In this document: positions 16,842-24,947 of the stretch, piece after piece
How the letters are laid out: every line of letters starts with the position of its first letter
How positions within the stretch are numbered: the first letter of the stretch is position 1
Assembly: GCF_016722895.1 (NCBI RefSeq)
Contig: NZ_JAEQNA010000001.1
Span: 434,001-498,000 of the forward strand
DNA: 64,000 nt
Source: Ramlibacter aurantiacus
Lineage (GTDB): Bacteria; Pseudomonadota; Gammaproteobacteria; Burkholderiales; Burkholderiaceae_C
Direction of reading: 5' to 3'
Translations under genes and position numbers: made by a program
Notes under the pieces: generated by a model
What the model saw: only the letters and a program-made list of their open reading frames with translations
Database searches by the model: none
Told to the model about the DNA's origin: nothing

Positions 16842-18518
16842 GTGACCGCCGTCACACACCAACCCCGCCTGGCCCACTGGCCGGCCCGACCCGGACCTGA
16901 GCTGCTGCAGCTCACGGTGGGCGACCTGCTCGACCAGGAAGCCGCCAGGGACCCCGACCGCCTCTTCTTCGTCTGCCGCGACCCCGACCTGGGCATCGAC
17001 GTGCGCTGGACGCTACGTGAGCTCAAGAGCCACGTCGACCGGCTGGCCCGCGGGCTGATGCAGCTGGGCATCGAGCGCGGCGACAAGGTGGGCGTGCTGT
17101 CGCCCAACCGGCCCGAGTGGCTGCTGGCCAATTTCGCCCTGCCCAAGATCGGCGCGGTGCTGGTGACGGTCAACACCCACTCGCGCCAGCAGGAGCTGGG
17201 GCACATCCTGGCCCAGGCCGAGCTGCGCGCACTCATCCTGCAAGGCTCGCACCGTGGCAACCCGACCCTCGGGCACCTGCGTGCGCTGCTCGCCACCGGT
17301 TCGTACCCCGGCTTCCGCCACGCCATCCTGCTCGACGGCGAAGAGCCCGGCACCCTGCCCTTCGACCAGGTGCTGGCCGCCGCAGACGCTGTCGAGCCGG
17401 CCGCGCTGGCCGAGCGGCAGTCGCGAGCGTCCCCCTCCGACGCCTGGCAGATCCAGTTCACCAGCGGCACGACCGGCTCGCCCAAGGGCGCGATGCTCAC
17501 GCACTTCGGCACGGTGAACAACGCGCGGATCTTCGGCAGCGCCGCCGGCATGCGCCCGGGCGACCGCCTGGTGTCGGCCATGCCGATGTTCCACACGGCC
17601 GGCAACATCACCGAGGTGCTGGGCCTGCTGGTGCACGGCGGCACCCTGGTCAAGGCCACGGCCTTCGAGCCCGGCTGGATGCTGCGCCTGATCCACGAGG
17701 AGCGCCCCACCATCCTGGCCGCCGTGCCCACCATGGTCATCGCCATGCTGAACCACCCGAGCTTCATGGCCGGCGAGGTGGACACCGCCAGCCTGCGGCT
17801 GTGGATCGCCGGCGGCACGGCCATGCCGCTGCGGGTGCTGGAGCGCGTGCGGCAGGAGTTCGGTGCCGAGCCGCAGATCGGCTTCGGCATGACCGAGCTG
17901 AGCCCCATGGTGAGTTGCACCGCGATGGGCGACAGCCTGGAGCGCAAGTCGCAGACGGTGGGCCGGCCGCTGCCGCACGTGGAAGTGAAGATCGCGGACA
18001 GCGAGGGCGCCACCTGCCGCCCCGGCGAACCGGGCGAGCTGCTGGTGCGCAGCTTCGGCGCAATGGCCGGCTACTACCGCCAGCCGGAAGCCACCGCCCG
18101 CACCCTCGACGCCGAGGGCTGGCTGCACAGCGGCGACCTGGCCTCCATGGACGAGGACGGCACGCTGCGCATCGTCGGCCGCATCAAGGACATGATCAAG
18201 CGCGGTGGCGAGAACGTGTACCCGGCCGAGGTGGAGGACTTCCTCGCCCGCCACCCCAAGATCGCGCAGGCGCAGGTGGTGGGCGTGCCCGACGGCTACA
18301 TGGGCGAGGAATCGGCCGCCTTCGTGCAGCTTCGCCCCGGCGAGTCCATGACGCCCGACGAGCTGGCCGCCCATTGCCGCGAACACATGGCGCGGCACAA
18401 GCTGCCCAAGTACATCCGCTTCGTGACCCGCTATCCCCTGACCGCCAGCGGCAAGGTCATGAAGTACGCCCTGCGCGAGAACCTGCTGAACGAGCTGAAC
18501 GCCGGCGACAGCCGCTGA
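16842..18518 (+). CDS. AMP-dependent acyl-CoA synthetase/ligase
   Basis: Adenylate-forming enzyme, 558 residues, activating a carboxylic acid to its CoA thioester. The ATP loop FTSGTTGSPKGAM lies at about residues 205-217. Other core motifs are IGFGMTELSPMV (A5), GWLHSGDLASMDEDG and RIKDMIKRGGENVYPAEVE (A7-A8). The catalytic lysine motif is TASGKVMKY near the end. The substrate could be a medium-chain or aryl acid. The start is GTG 16842 with GAGGAGA at 16831-16837. It opens the plus-strand run ligase - Bug - sulfatase - amidohydrolase, with 25 bases to the Bug gene, which suggests that a sulfated or carboxylated compound is taken up and activated. Confidence 0.88.
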   Translation: MTAVTHQPRLAHWPARPGPELLQLTVGDLLDQEAARDPDRLFFVCRDPDLGIDVRWTLRELKSHVDRLARGLMQLGIERGDKVGVLSPNRPEWLLANFALPKIGAVLVTVNTHSRQQELGHILAQAELRALILQGSHRGNPTLGHLRALLATGSYPGFRHAILLDGEEPGTLPFDQVLAAADAVEPAALAERQSRASPSDAWQIQFTSGTTGSPKGAMLTHFGTVNNARIFGSAAGMRPGDRLVSAMPMFHTAGNITEVLGLLVHGGTLVKATAFEPGWMLRLIHEERPTILAAVPTMVIAMLNHPSFMAGEVDTASLRLWIAGGTAMPLRVLERVRQEFGAEPQIGFGMTELSPMVSCTAMGDSLERKSQTVGRPLPHVEVKIADSEGATCRPGEPGELLVRSFGAMAGYYRQPEATARTLDAEGWLHSGDLASMDEDGTLRIVGRIKDMIKRGGENVYPAEVEDFLARHPKIAQAQVVGVPDGYMGEESAAFVQLRPGESMTPDELAAHCREHMARHKLPKYIRFVTRYPLTASGKVMKYALRENLLNELNAGDSR

Positions 18519-18543
18519 CCCCGAAACCCTGGAGACACTGCAC

Positions 18544-19539
18544 ATGAACACCTTCCGCTTTTCCAACCGGCGTGCGGCCCTGGCCGCGATGACGATCACC
18601 CTGGCTGCGCCGCTGGCGTCCCTGGCCCAGGGCAGCAACTTCCCCGAGCGGCCGGTGCGGCTGGTCGTGGGTTCCGCGGCCGGCACCGGGCCGGACGTGC
18701 TGGCGCGGCTGTTCGCGCAGCAGCTGTCGCAGCAGCTGGGCGGCGCCAGCGTGGTGGTCGAGAACAAGACCGGCGCCGCAGGGCTGCTGGCCGCGCAGGA
18801 AGTCGCCCGGGCCACGCCCGACGGCCACACGCTGCTGATGGCGCAGGCGGGCGTGCTGAGCATCGCGCCGCACACCTACGACAAGCTGCCCTACGACCCG
18901 GCGCGCGACTTCGTGCCGGTGAGCCTGATCGCCGATTCCGAATTCGTGCTGCTGGTCAACCCGCAGAAGGTGCCGGCCCGCACGCCCGCCGATTTCGTGA
19001 AGTGGGCCCAGCAGCAGGACCGGGTGTTCTTCGGCACCTTCGGCGCCGGCACCGTGGGCCACTTCGGCGCCTACATCCTGGCCGACGCCTTCAAGGTGCG
19101 GCCCGACGTGGTGCACTACCGCAATACCTCCGATGCGCTCGGCGGCCTCTACAACGGCGACGTGGTGGGCGAGTTCGCCAGCATCGGCCTGGCCGCGCCG
19201 CAGGTGAAGAGCGGCAAGCTCGTGGCCCTGGGCAGCAGCGGCCGCGAGCGCTCCAGGAGCCTGCCCGACGTGCCCACCTTCAGGGAAGCGGGCTACCCGG
19301 ACATCACCTTCGGTGCCTGGACCGGGCTGGTGGCGCCGGCCAGGACGCCCGCGGCCATCGTGTCGCGCCTGGAGCAGGCGGCGCAGAAGGCGACCAAGGC
19401 CGCCGAGGACAGGATCGAGCAGGCCGGCTTCCTGCCGATCGGCTCCACGGCTGAATCCTTCGCCCGCACCATCCGCGCCGACACCGAAATGTGGGGCAAG
19501 GCCGCGCGCGCCACCGGCTTCAAGGCCGACGCCCGGTAG
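18544..19539 (+). CDS. Bug-type TTT substrate-binding protein
   Basis: Periplasmic Bug/TctC-family binding protein, 331 residues. The N-terminus has a twin-Arg-containing positively charged start (NRRAALAA) followed by a hydrophobic stretch and cleavage after SLAQG. Family text FPERPVRLVVGSAAGTGPDVLAR, VVVENKTGAAGLLAAQEVA and VPTFREAGYPDITF is present. TGGAGAC precedes ATG 18544. Its stop codon is directly followed by the ATG of the sulfatase gene (TAGATG), so both are translated from one message. This makes it the likely solute receptor for the compound handled by the sulfatase and ligase. Confidence 0.9.
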   Translation: MNTFRFSNRRAALAAMTITLAAPLASLAQGSNFPERPVRLVVGSAAGTGPDVLARLFAQQLSQQLGGASVVVENKTGAAGLLAAQEVARATPDGHTLLMAQAGVLSIAPHTYDKLPYDPARDFVPVSLIADSEFVLLVNPQKVPARTPADFVKWAQQQDRVFFGTFGAGTVGHFGAYILADAFKVRPDVVHYRNTSDALGGLYNGDVVGEFASIGLAAPQVKSGKLVALGSSGRERSRSLPDVPTFREAGYPDITFGAWTGLVAPARTPAAIVSRLEQAAQKATKAAEDRIEQAGFLPIGSTAESFARTIRADTEMWGKAARATGFKADAR

Positions 19540-20868
19540 ATGGCCCGCCTCGACATGCCACGCCCGAACATCGTCTTCATCGTGGCCGACGACCTCGGCT
19601 ACGCGGACCTCGGCTGCTACGGCGGGCGGCCTGCGTCCTTCGGCGCGGTGTCGCCGGTGATCGACGGGCTGGCGCGTGGCGGTATCCGCTTCACGCAGGG
19701 CTACGCGAACTCCCCCGTCTGTTCGCCCACGCGCTTCGCCTTGGCCACCGGGCGCTACCAGTACCGGCTGCGCGGCGCGGCCGACGAACCGATCAGCGCG
19801 AAACTTGGCCGCGGCAGCGCGGTGCTGGGCTTGCCGCCCTCGCACCCGACCGTGCCTTCGCTGCTGAAGCAAGCCGGCTACCGCACGGCCCTCGTCGGCA
19901 AGTGGCACCTGGGCTTCCCACCGCACTTCGGGCCGCTGCGCAGCGGCTATGACGAGTTCTTCGGCCCCATCTCCGGCGGCGTGGACTACTTCTCCCATGG
20001 CACCACCGGCGGCGCCCACGACCTGTGGGACGGCGAGGTCGAGTGCTTCGAGGACGGCTACCTCACCGACCTGCTGTCGCGCCGGGCGGTGGACTTCATC
20101 GACCGCTCCGCCCGCGCCCGGCAACCGTTCTTCCTCAGCCTGCACTACACCGCGCCGCACTGGCCCTGGGAGACGCGCGAGGACCGGCACGTCTCGGCGT
20201 CGACCGGTGGAAACATCTATCACCTCGACGGCGGCAACGTCGAGACCTACCGGCGCATGATCCACCACATGGACGAAGGCATCGGCTGGGTCATGGAGGC
20301 TCTGCGCAGGCAGGGCCTGGACCGCGACACGCTGGTGGTCTTCACCAGCGACAACGGCGGCGAGCGTTTCTCCGACAACTGGCCCTTGGTGGGTGGCAAG
20401 ATGGACCTCACCGAAGGCGGCATCCGCGTGCCCTGGGTCGCGCATTGGCCGGCCGTCATCCAGCCGGGGCGCGTGTCGCCGCAGGCCTGCCTGAGCATGG
20501 ACTGGTCGGCCACCGTGGTTCATGCCGCCGGCTGCCAGGCTCATCCCGACTATCCGTTCGACGGGGTCTCGCTGCTGCCGCACCTGCGTGGCGAAGCCCA
20601 GCCCTTCGTGCGCCCGATGTACTGGCGGATGAACCACCGATCGCAGCGCGCGCTTCGGCACGGCCCCTGGAAATACCTGCGCATCGAGGAACGCGAATAC
20701 CTGTTCAACCTCGAGCAGGACGAGCGCGAGCGCGCCAACCGCGCCCGCGCCGAACCCGGGCGGCTCGCAGCCATGCGCGCCGACTGGGAAGCCTGGAGCC
20801 GCCAGATGCCCGGCATCCCGCCGGACGCGTTCGTCGGCATCACCCACACCCTGGACGACATGCCATGA
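19540..20868 (+). CDS. Type I sulfatase (formylglycine-dependent)
   Basis: Alkaline-phosphatase-superfamily sulfatase, 442 residues, hydrolysing sulfate esters. The metal site NIVFIVADDLGYADLGCYGG opens the protein (residues 10-29). The active-site signature CSPTR has Cys61, the residue converted to formylglycine by a maturase; LATGRYQYR follows. GKWHLG and the second metal motif TSDNGGE are also present. No signal peptide is visible, so the enzyme is probably cytoplasmic and its substrate must be imported. ATG 19540 touches the Bug stop; Met6 (19555) is an alternative. The gene overlaps the following amidohydrolase gene as ATGA. No formylglycine-generating enzyme gene is in the window. Confidence 0.9.
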   Translation: MARLDMPRPNIVFIVADDLGYADLGCYGGRPASFGAVSPVIDGLARGGIRFTQGYANSPVCSPTRFALATGRYQYRLRGAADEPISAKLGRGSAVLGLPPSHPTVPSLLKQAGYRTALVGKWHLGFPPHFGPLRSGYDEFFGPISGGVDYFSHGTTGGAHDLWDGEVECFEDGYLTDLLSRRAVDFIDRSARARQPFFLSLHYTAPHWPWETREDRHVSASTGGNIYHLDGGNVETYRRMIHHMDEGIGWVMEALRRQGLDRDTLVVFTSDNGGERFSDNWPLVGGKMDLTEGGIRVPWVAHWPAVIQPGRVSPQACLSMDWSATVVHAAGCQAHPDYPFDGVSLLPHLRGEAQPFVRPMYWRMNHRSQRALRHGPWKYLRIEEREYLFNLEQDERERANRARAEPGRLAAMRADWEAWSRQMPGIPPDAFVGITHTLDDMP

Positions 20869-21818
20869 CCAGCCCGGACACCCCCGACCCGCGTTCGCTC
20901 GACGACATCGTCGCCATCGACATGCACGTGCATGCCAACCGCTCCTCGCGCCTGGCGCCGGACCCGGTGGCCGAGGCCTTCGACGCGGCGATGTTCGAGT
21001 ACTTCAAGCAGAAGATGCCCAAGCCGACCATCGCCGAGACGGCGGCTCACTACCGCGATCGCAACATGCTGGCGGTGATCTTCACGGTGGACACCGAGCG
21101 GGGGAACGGCCAGTTCCGCATCAGCAACGAGGAAGTGGCCGAAGAGGCCGCGCAGCACCCGGACGTGCTGATCCCCTTCGCCAGCATCGATCCCCTGCGC
21201 GGCAAGATGGGCGCGCGCGAGGCCCGCCGCCTGATCCAGGATTTCGGCGTGCGCGGCTTCAAGTTCCATCCCTCGCTGCAAGGCTTCTTTCCCAACGACC
21301 GCGCCTGCTACGACCTGTACGAGGTGATCGCCGAAGCCCGCCTGCCCGCCATCTTCCACAGCGGGCAGACCGGCGTGGGCGCGGGCATGGCCGGCGGCGG
21401 CGGCGTGCGCCTGAAGTACTCCGACCCCATGCACCTGGACGACGTGGCGGTGGACTTCCCCTACCTGCCCATCGTCATCGCGCACCCCTCCTTCCCCTGG
21501 CAGGAAAACGCGCTGGCAGTGGCCACGCACAAGCCCAACGTGTACATCGACCTGTCGGGCTGGTCGCCCAAGTACTTCCCGGAGATCCTGGTGCGCTACA
21601 TCAACGGGCTGCTCAAGCACAAGATGCTGTTCGGCTCCGACTGGCCGGTGATCACGCCCGACCGCTGGCTGGCCGACTTCGACCAGCTGCCCATCAAGCC
21701 CGAGGTCCGGCAGATGGTGCTGAAGACCAACGCCGAAAAGCTGCTGGGGCTGGACCGGCACCCGGTGTTCGGCCGTTACCAGCGGCTGCAGCCGCCCAGC
21801 GTGGGCGATTGCTGCTGA
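20865..21818 (+). CDS. Amidohydrolase-2 family protein
   Basis: TIM-barrel metal-dependent hydrolase/decarboxylase, 317 residues. Metal and catalytic positions visible: IDMHVHANR near residue 20 (HxH), GFKFHPSLQGF, IFHSGQTG, VIAHPSFPW, and FGSDWPV near residue 260. It differs from the amidohydrolase at 7866-8966 and is not a recent duplicate. It begins at ATG 20865, which overlaps the sulfatase stop by four bases, so the two are coupled. It probably acts on the product released by the sulfatase or formed by the ligase; the reaction is not determinable. Confidence 0.87.
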   Translation: MTSPDTPDPRSLDDIVAIDMHVHANRSSRLAPDPVAEAFDAAMFEYFKQKMPKPTIAETAAHYRDRNMLAVIFTVDTERGNGQFRISNEEVAEEAAQHPDVLIPFASIDPLRGKMGAREARRLIQDFGVRGFKFHPSLQGFFPNDRACYDLYEVIAEARLPAIFHSGQTGVGAGMAGGGGVRLKYSDPMHLDDVAVDFPYLPIVIAHPSFPWQENALAVATHKPNVYIDLSGWSPKYFPEILVRYINGLLKHKMLFGSDWPVITPDRWLADFDQLPIKPEVRQMVLKTNAEKLLGLDRHPVFGRYQRLQPPSVGDCC

Positions 21819-21916
21819 GGCAGCCAGGATCGCGCGCTGGCCGCGTGCGCCAAGGGGTTGTCCGCGCGGCGGCTACCATTGCCGGTCGCCCCCGCAGCCG
21901 ATCCGAGAGCCCTTGC

Positions 21917-22702
21917 ATGCAGGCCCTGCCGACCATCCGCATCGACCGTGCCATTCCCCTGCCCTCACTGCAGCACAGCGAGGTCATCGCCGCGCTGATC
22001 GACGGCGTCGGCCAGGAACGGTTCGCTCACGAAGCACTGCGGCAGCTCAATCGCCTGCTGCCCGCGGGCTCGTTCTCGGCCTATGTGCTGTCGCGGCGGG
22101 CCGCTCCCGAACTCATCGCATCGGCGTCGCTGGATCGGCCCGATCGCACACGGGAGGTGTGGACCTACTACCAGGCGCGGCTGTACCGGCAGGATTCCAG
22201 CTTCGATGCGGCCTGGGCCTGCCCCGCGCCGCAGCTGACCCACTGCACCAAGTCCGCCTTCGTGCCCGAGCACCAGATGGAGATCTACGAACGCTCCCGC
22301 TCGCGCGAGCGGCTGTCGCTGACGATGCCGGTCGAAACCGACCAGCTGCTCGCCATCAACTTCTATCGGCACGTGGACCAGCCGGGCTTCACGCCGCACG
22401 ACACCGATGTCGCTGCCGCCATCGCCATGCCGCTGATCGCCTGCGTGCGCCAGCACCTGCGCTGGGGCCAGCGCAGGCGGCCGCTGCCCCTGCGCGAGCG
22501 CCTGCGCCACAGCTGTGGCCGCCTCACCGAACGCGAGCTGGACGTGCTGGAGCAGATCTCGGCCGGGGCCACCTACGAGGACATGGCCCGGGCCTTGGGC
22601 GTGTCGGCCACCACGGCAAAAACGTATCGCGAGCGCGCGTTCATCAAGCTCGGCATCGAGCGCCGCAGCGAGCTGGGCACGCTGCTGCTCGGGCAAGCGT
22701 GA
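21917..22702 (+). CDS. LuxR-type transcriptional regulator
   Basis: Regulator of 261 residues with a C-terminal LuxR/GerE helix-turn-helix (LTERELDVLEQISAGATYEDMARALGVS, then TTAKTYRERAFIKLGIERR, at about residues 197-248). The N-terminal 170 residues have no receiver signature (no conserved acidic pocket and Asp) and no obvious autoinducer-binding tryptophan pattern, so the signal is unknown. ATG 21917 (MQALPTIRI) was chosen over an in-frame upstream start at 21809 that would run through a Pro/Arg-rich leader. It follows the sulfatase/amidohydrolase operon by about 100 bases and may control it. Confidence 0.85.
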   Translation: MQALPTIRIDRAIPLPSLQHSEVIAALIDGVGQERFAHEALRQLNRLLPAGSFSAYVLSRRAAPELIASASLDRPDRTREVWTYYQARLYRQDSSFDAAWACPAPQLTHCTKSAFVPEHQMEIYERSRSRERLSLTMPVETDQLLAINFYRHVDQPGFTPHDTDVAAAIAMPLIACVRQHLRWGQRRRPLPLRERLRHSCGRLTERELDVLEQISAGATYEDMARALGVSATTAKTYRERAFIKLGIERRSELGTLLLGQA

Positions 22703-22737
22703 TCAACGACAACGCACGCCAGCGGCCCCCCCGGGTC

Positions 22738-22796
22738 TCAGGGCACGGGCGGGTGATGACCGCCAGCGCGGCGTCGGGCCGCGCCCGTGGCCCTGA
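22738..22796. repeat. Long interrupted inverted repeat between regulator and MFS gene
   Basis: The arms TCAGGGC-ACGGGCG (22738-22751) and CGCCCGTGGCCCTGA (22782-22796) are complementary over 14 pairs with one bulged base, and the 30-base loop is itself GC-rich. No T-tract follows on either strand, so it is not a standard intrinsic terminator. It could be an operator for the MFS gene or a structure that stabilises the 3' end of the LuxR-type regulator message. Confidence 0.5.
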
Positions 22797-22871
22797 GGTA
22801 CGCTCACCGGCCACGGCTTTCGGGCAGAACCTTGACACGAGACCTCATGCAACCACGGCGGATCGGGCTGG

Positions 22872-24092
22872 ATGTCCAGCGCCGTTGACCCCTCGAGGGC
22901 GGCGCCCGATGTGGGCACCGCGGTGCTGCTGCTGTCCTTCGCCTCCTTCTTCAGCAGCGCGGGGCTGCGCATCAGCGACGGGCTGATTCCGCGCATCGCC
23001 GCCGACTTCTCGCTCAGCACGGGCACGGCCGGCCAGGTGGTGCTGACCTTCGCGCTGGCCTATGGCGTGTCGCAGCTGGTCTTCGGGCCGCTGGGCGACC
23101 ACTACGGCAAGCCGCGGCTGATCCGCCTGTCGTTGGCCGGCTGCGCGCTGGCCTCGTTGGCGTGCGCCTTCGCACCGGGCTTCGACGCGCTGCTGGCCCT
23201 GCGCGTGTTGTGGGGGCTGGCGGCTGCGGGCATCGTGCCGCTGGCCATGGCCTGGATCGGCGACACCGTGCCCTACGAACGGCGCCAGGCCACGCTGGCT
23301 CGGCTGTCGCTGGGAACGATGTCGGGCATGCTGGCCGGCCAGCTGGCCGGTGGCCTCTTCGCCGACAGCGCACCCGGCTGGCGCGGCGCCTTCCTGAGCC
23401 TGTGCGTCGGCTACGGCGCCATCGCGGTGCTGCTGGCCTCGCGCAGCGGCACCATGCCCGCGGGCACGCCCCCGGCCTCCGGCGGGGCACCGGCCACGGG
23501 CCTGGCGCTGTCGCCGCGACGGCAGCTGGGTTCGGTGCTGCGAGAGCCCTGGGCGCGCCGGGTGCTGCTGACCGTGGGCGGCGAAGGCGTGCTGCTGCTC
23601 GGTCCCATGGCCTTCCTGCCAGCCTACGTCCACGCCCGCTTCCAGGTGCCGGTGAGTGTCGCCAGTGCGCTGGTGGCCTTCTTCGCGGTGGGCGGCATCG
23701 CCTACGCGGTCTTCGCGCGGCGCATCGTTCGCGAGGTCGGCGAGGTCCGCATGCTGGGGGTGGGCGGCGCACTGGTCGGCGCGGGCTTCGTCGGGCTGTA
23801 CCTGGCGCCGCAGGCCTGGCTGGTCGCACCGGTCGTGCTGCTGCTGGGGTTCGGCACCTCGCTGTTCCACAGCACCTTGCAGACCCATGCCACCCAGATG
23901 GCGCCCGCGGCGCGAGGCAGCTCGCTCGCGCTGTTCTCGTTCAGCCTGTTCTTCGGCCAGGCCCTCGGGGTCAGCTGGGCCGGCCAGGCACTGGACCGCC
24001 TGGGGCCGGCGCTGATGTTGCTGCTGCCCGCCGCCACGCTGCCGTGGCTGGCGTGGAGCATGTCGCGGGCGCTGCGGCAGCGCGGCGCATGA
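22872..24092 (+). CDS. MFS transporter
   Basis: Major facilitator superfamily permease, 406 residues, twelve predicted helices, DHA1-like (AraJ/YbcL-type). Visible motifs are DGLIPRIAADF in helix 1, the motif A-like loop FGPLGDHYGKPRLIRL between helices 2 and 3, and LRVLWGLAAAGIVPLAMAWI in helix 4. The loop between helices 6 and 7 is long and rich in Ala, Pro and Gly. Direction (uptake or efflux) is not clear. Placement behind the sulfatase locus and its regulator suggests transport of the substrate or a product. Confidence 0.88.
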   Translation: MSSAVDPSRAAPDVGTAVLLLSFASFFSSAGLRISDGLIPRIAADFSLSTGTAGQVVLTFALAYGVSQLVFGPLGDHYGKPRLIRLSLAGCALASLACAFAPGFDALLALRVLWGLAAAGIVPLAMAWIGDTVPYERRQATLARLSLGTMSGMLAGQLAGGLFADSAPGWRGAFLSLCVGYGAIAVLLASRSGTMPAGTPPASGGAPATGLALSPRRQLGSVLREPWARRVLLTVGGEGVLLLGPMAFLPAYVHARFQVPVSVASALVAFFAVGGIAYAVFARRIVREVGEVRMLGVGGALVGAGFVGLYLAPQAWLVAPVVLLLGFGTSLFHSTLQTHATQMAPAARGSSLALFSFSLFFGQALGVSWAGQALDRLGPALMLLLPAATLPWLAWSMSRALRQRGA

Positions 24093-24131
24093 GATGAAGG
24101 CCGTGGCGCCCACGCCGCCCGAGCCGCGTGC

Positions 24132-24404
24132 TCAAGGCTCGCCGATGAACAGCCAGTGCACGAGCAGCGCCGCCGTCTCTTCAGAGAGGCGCTCGTGCGC
24201 GGCGACGTGGGTGAACAAGCCACCGTGGTGCATGCGATCGATCGCCGGCCAGCGTGGACCCACGCGGTCGCCGCCAGAAAAGTACAGGCCGCAGGAAACC
24301 TGGACCAGCGCGCTGGGACGCCCCGGACGCTCACCCGGGCGGTAGCCCTTGGCAGGCGCCAGGCCCGGGGCGCGCCGGCGGCGTGATGCCACGCTCGCGG
24401 GCAC
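24132..24404 (-). CDS. Small hypothetical protein or 3' gene remnant
   Basis: A frame of 90 codons whose second half looks protein-like and GC3-rich: SCGLYFSGGDRVGPRWPAID, then RMHHGGLFTHVAAHERL, SEETAALLVHWLF. The only possible start is GTG 24404, which lies 74 bases inside the lipoprotein gene, and the first 25 residues are Arg/Pro-rich and unconvincing. It may be the surviving 3' part of a larger gene. I do not recognise the family; the His-rich segment could bind metal, but that is a guess. Confidence 0.35.
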   Translation of the reverse strand: MPASVASRRRRAPGLAPAKGYRPGERPGRPSALVQVSCGLYFSGGDRVGPRWPAIDRMHHGGLFTHVAAHERLSEETAALLVHWLFIGEP

Positions 24405-24771
24405 GCTGGGTCATGAGCGAATGGTGGCGATCCATCGCAGCGGCGCATTCCGGCTGGGCTCTCACGCGCTGCATCTCGGCCATGTGGGCGCGGCGCTCTT
24501 CATCGCTCATCATCACCCAACCCGGCGTCACCCCGGGGCCCGCCCGCATGCCGGCTCCCGGGCTGCCGGCACCCATGCCCGGTCCCATGCCCGGGCCCAT
24601 GCCCGGCCCCATGCCCGGGCCCATGCCCGGGCCCATGCCAGCCCCTGCTCGGGGCATGGCACCTGGCCCTGCCGCAGCGGGCCCCGGGCCCTGCTGAGCG
24701 CAGGCCGCCATGCCGAGCAGTGCGACCAGGCAAGCGGTCATTCGGGCCGAGCGTCGTGAAACGTGATTCAT
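24331..24771 (-). CDS. Small lipoprotein with GPGM repeats
   Basis: Exported lipoprotein of 146 residues. The signal peptide MNHVSRRSARMTACLVALLG ends in the lipobox MAAC, giving a lipidated Cys at about residue 24. The next region is low complexity: six tandem copies of a Gly-Pro-Gly-Met unit at about residues 42-66, caused by a 12-base tandem repeat. The C-terminal part (SDEERRAHMAEMQRVRAQPEC) is helical and charged. Methionine- and His-rich secreted proteins of this kind are often linked to copper or periplasmic stress, but there is no direct evidence here. ATG 24771 is used; the longer frame to 25257 lies inside the trehalose synthase gene. Confidence 0.7.
   Translation of the reverse strand: MNHVSRRSARMTACLVALLGMAACAQQGPGPAAAGPGAMPRAGAGMGPGMGPGMGPGMGPGMGPGMGAGSPGAGMRAGPGVTPGWVMMSDEERRAHMAEMQRVRAQPECAAAMDRHHSLMTQRARERGITPPARPGPGACQGLPPG
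24572..24643 (-). repeat. 12-base tandem repeat inside lipoprotein gene
   Basis: Six head-to-tail 12-base units of the form CCCATGCCCGGN on the plus strand, with variation only at the last base or so. They encode the Gly-Pro-Gly-Met units of the lipoprotein. Since 12 is a multiple of three, copy number can change without a frameshift. Confidence 0.85.
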
Positions 24772-24947
24772 GTGCACCTCGCCTCTCCATGAGCAGCGCA
24801 ATCTGCGCCACCTCAATCTACGACTCGGCTCCTTGGCCCGACTTGATCTCGCGCAAGCCGCCTGCGCCGCGGCAGGTCTCGTGGGGCACATCGTTCCTGT
24901 GATCGTTCCTGCAGCTGGTGGCGAGAAGCAGCCGTAGCCGCGGCTGA

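Noticed and set aside
18457-20847. 796-codon minus-strand open frame
   Set aside because: Antisense to the Bug and sulfatase genes, with low-complexity composition and no motif.
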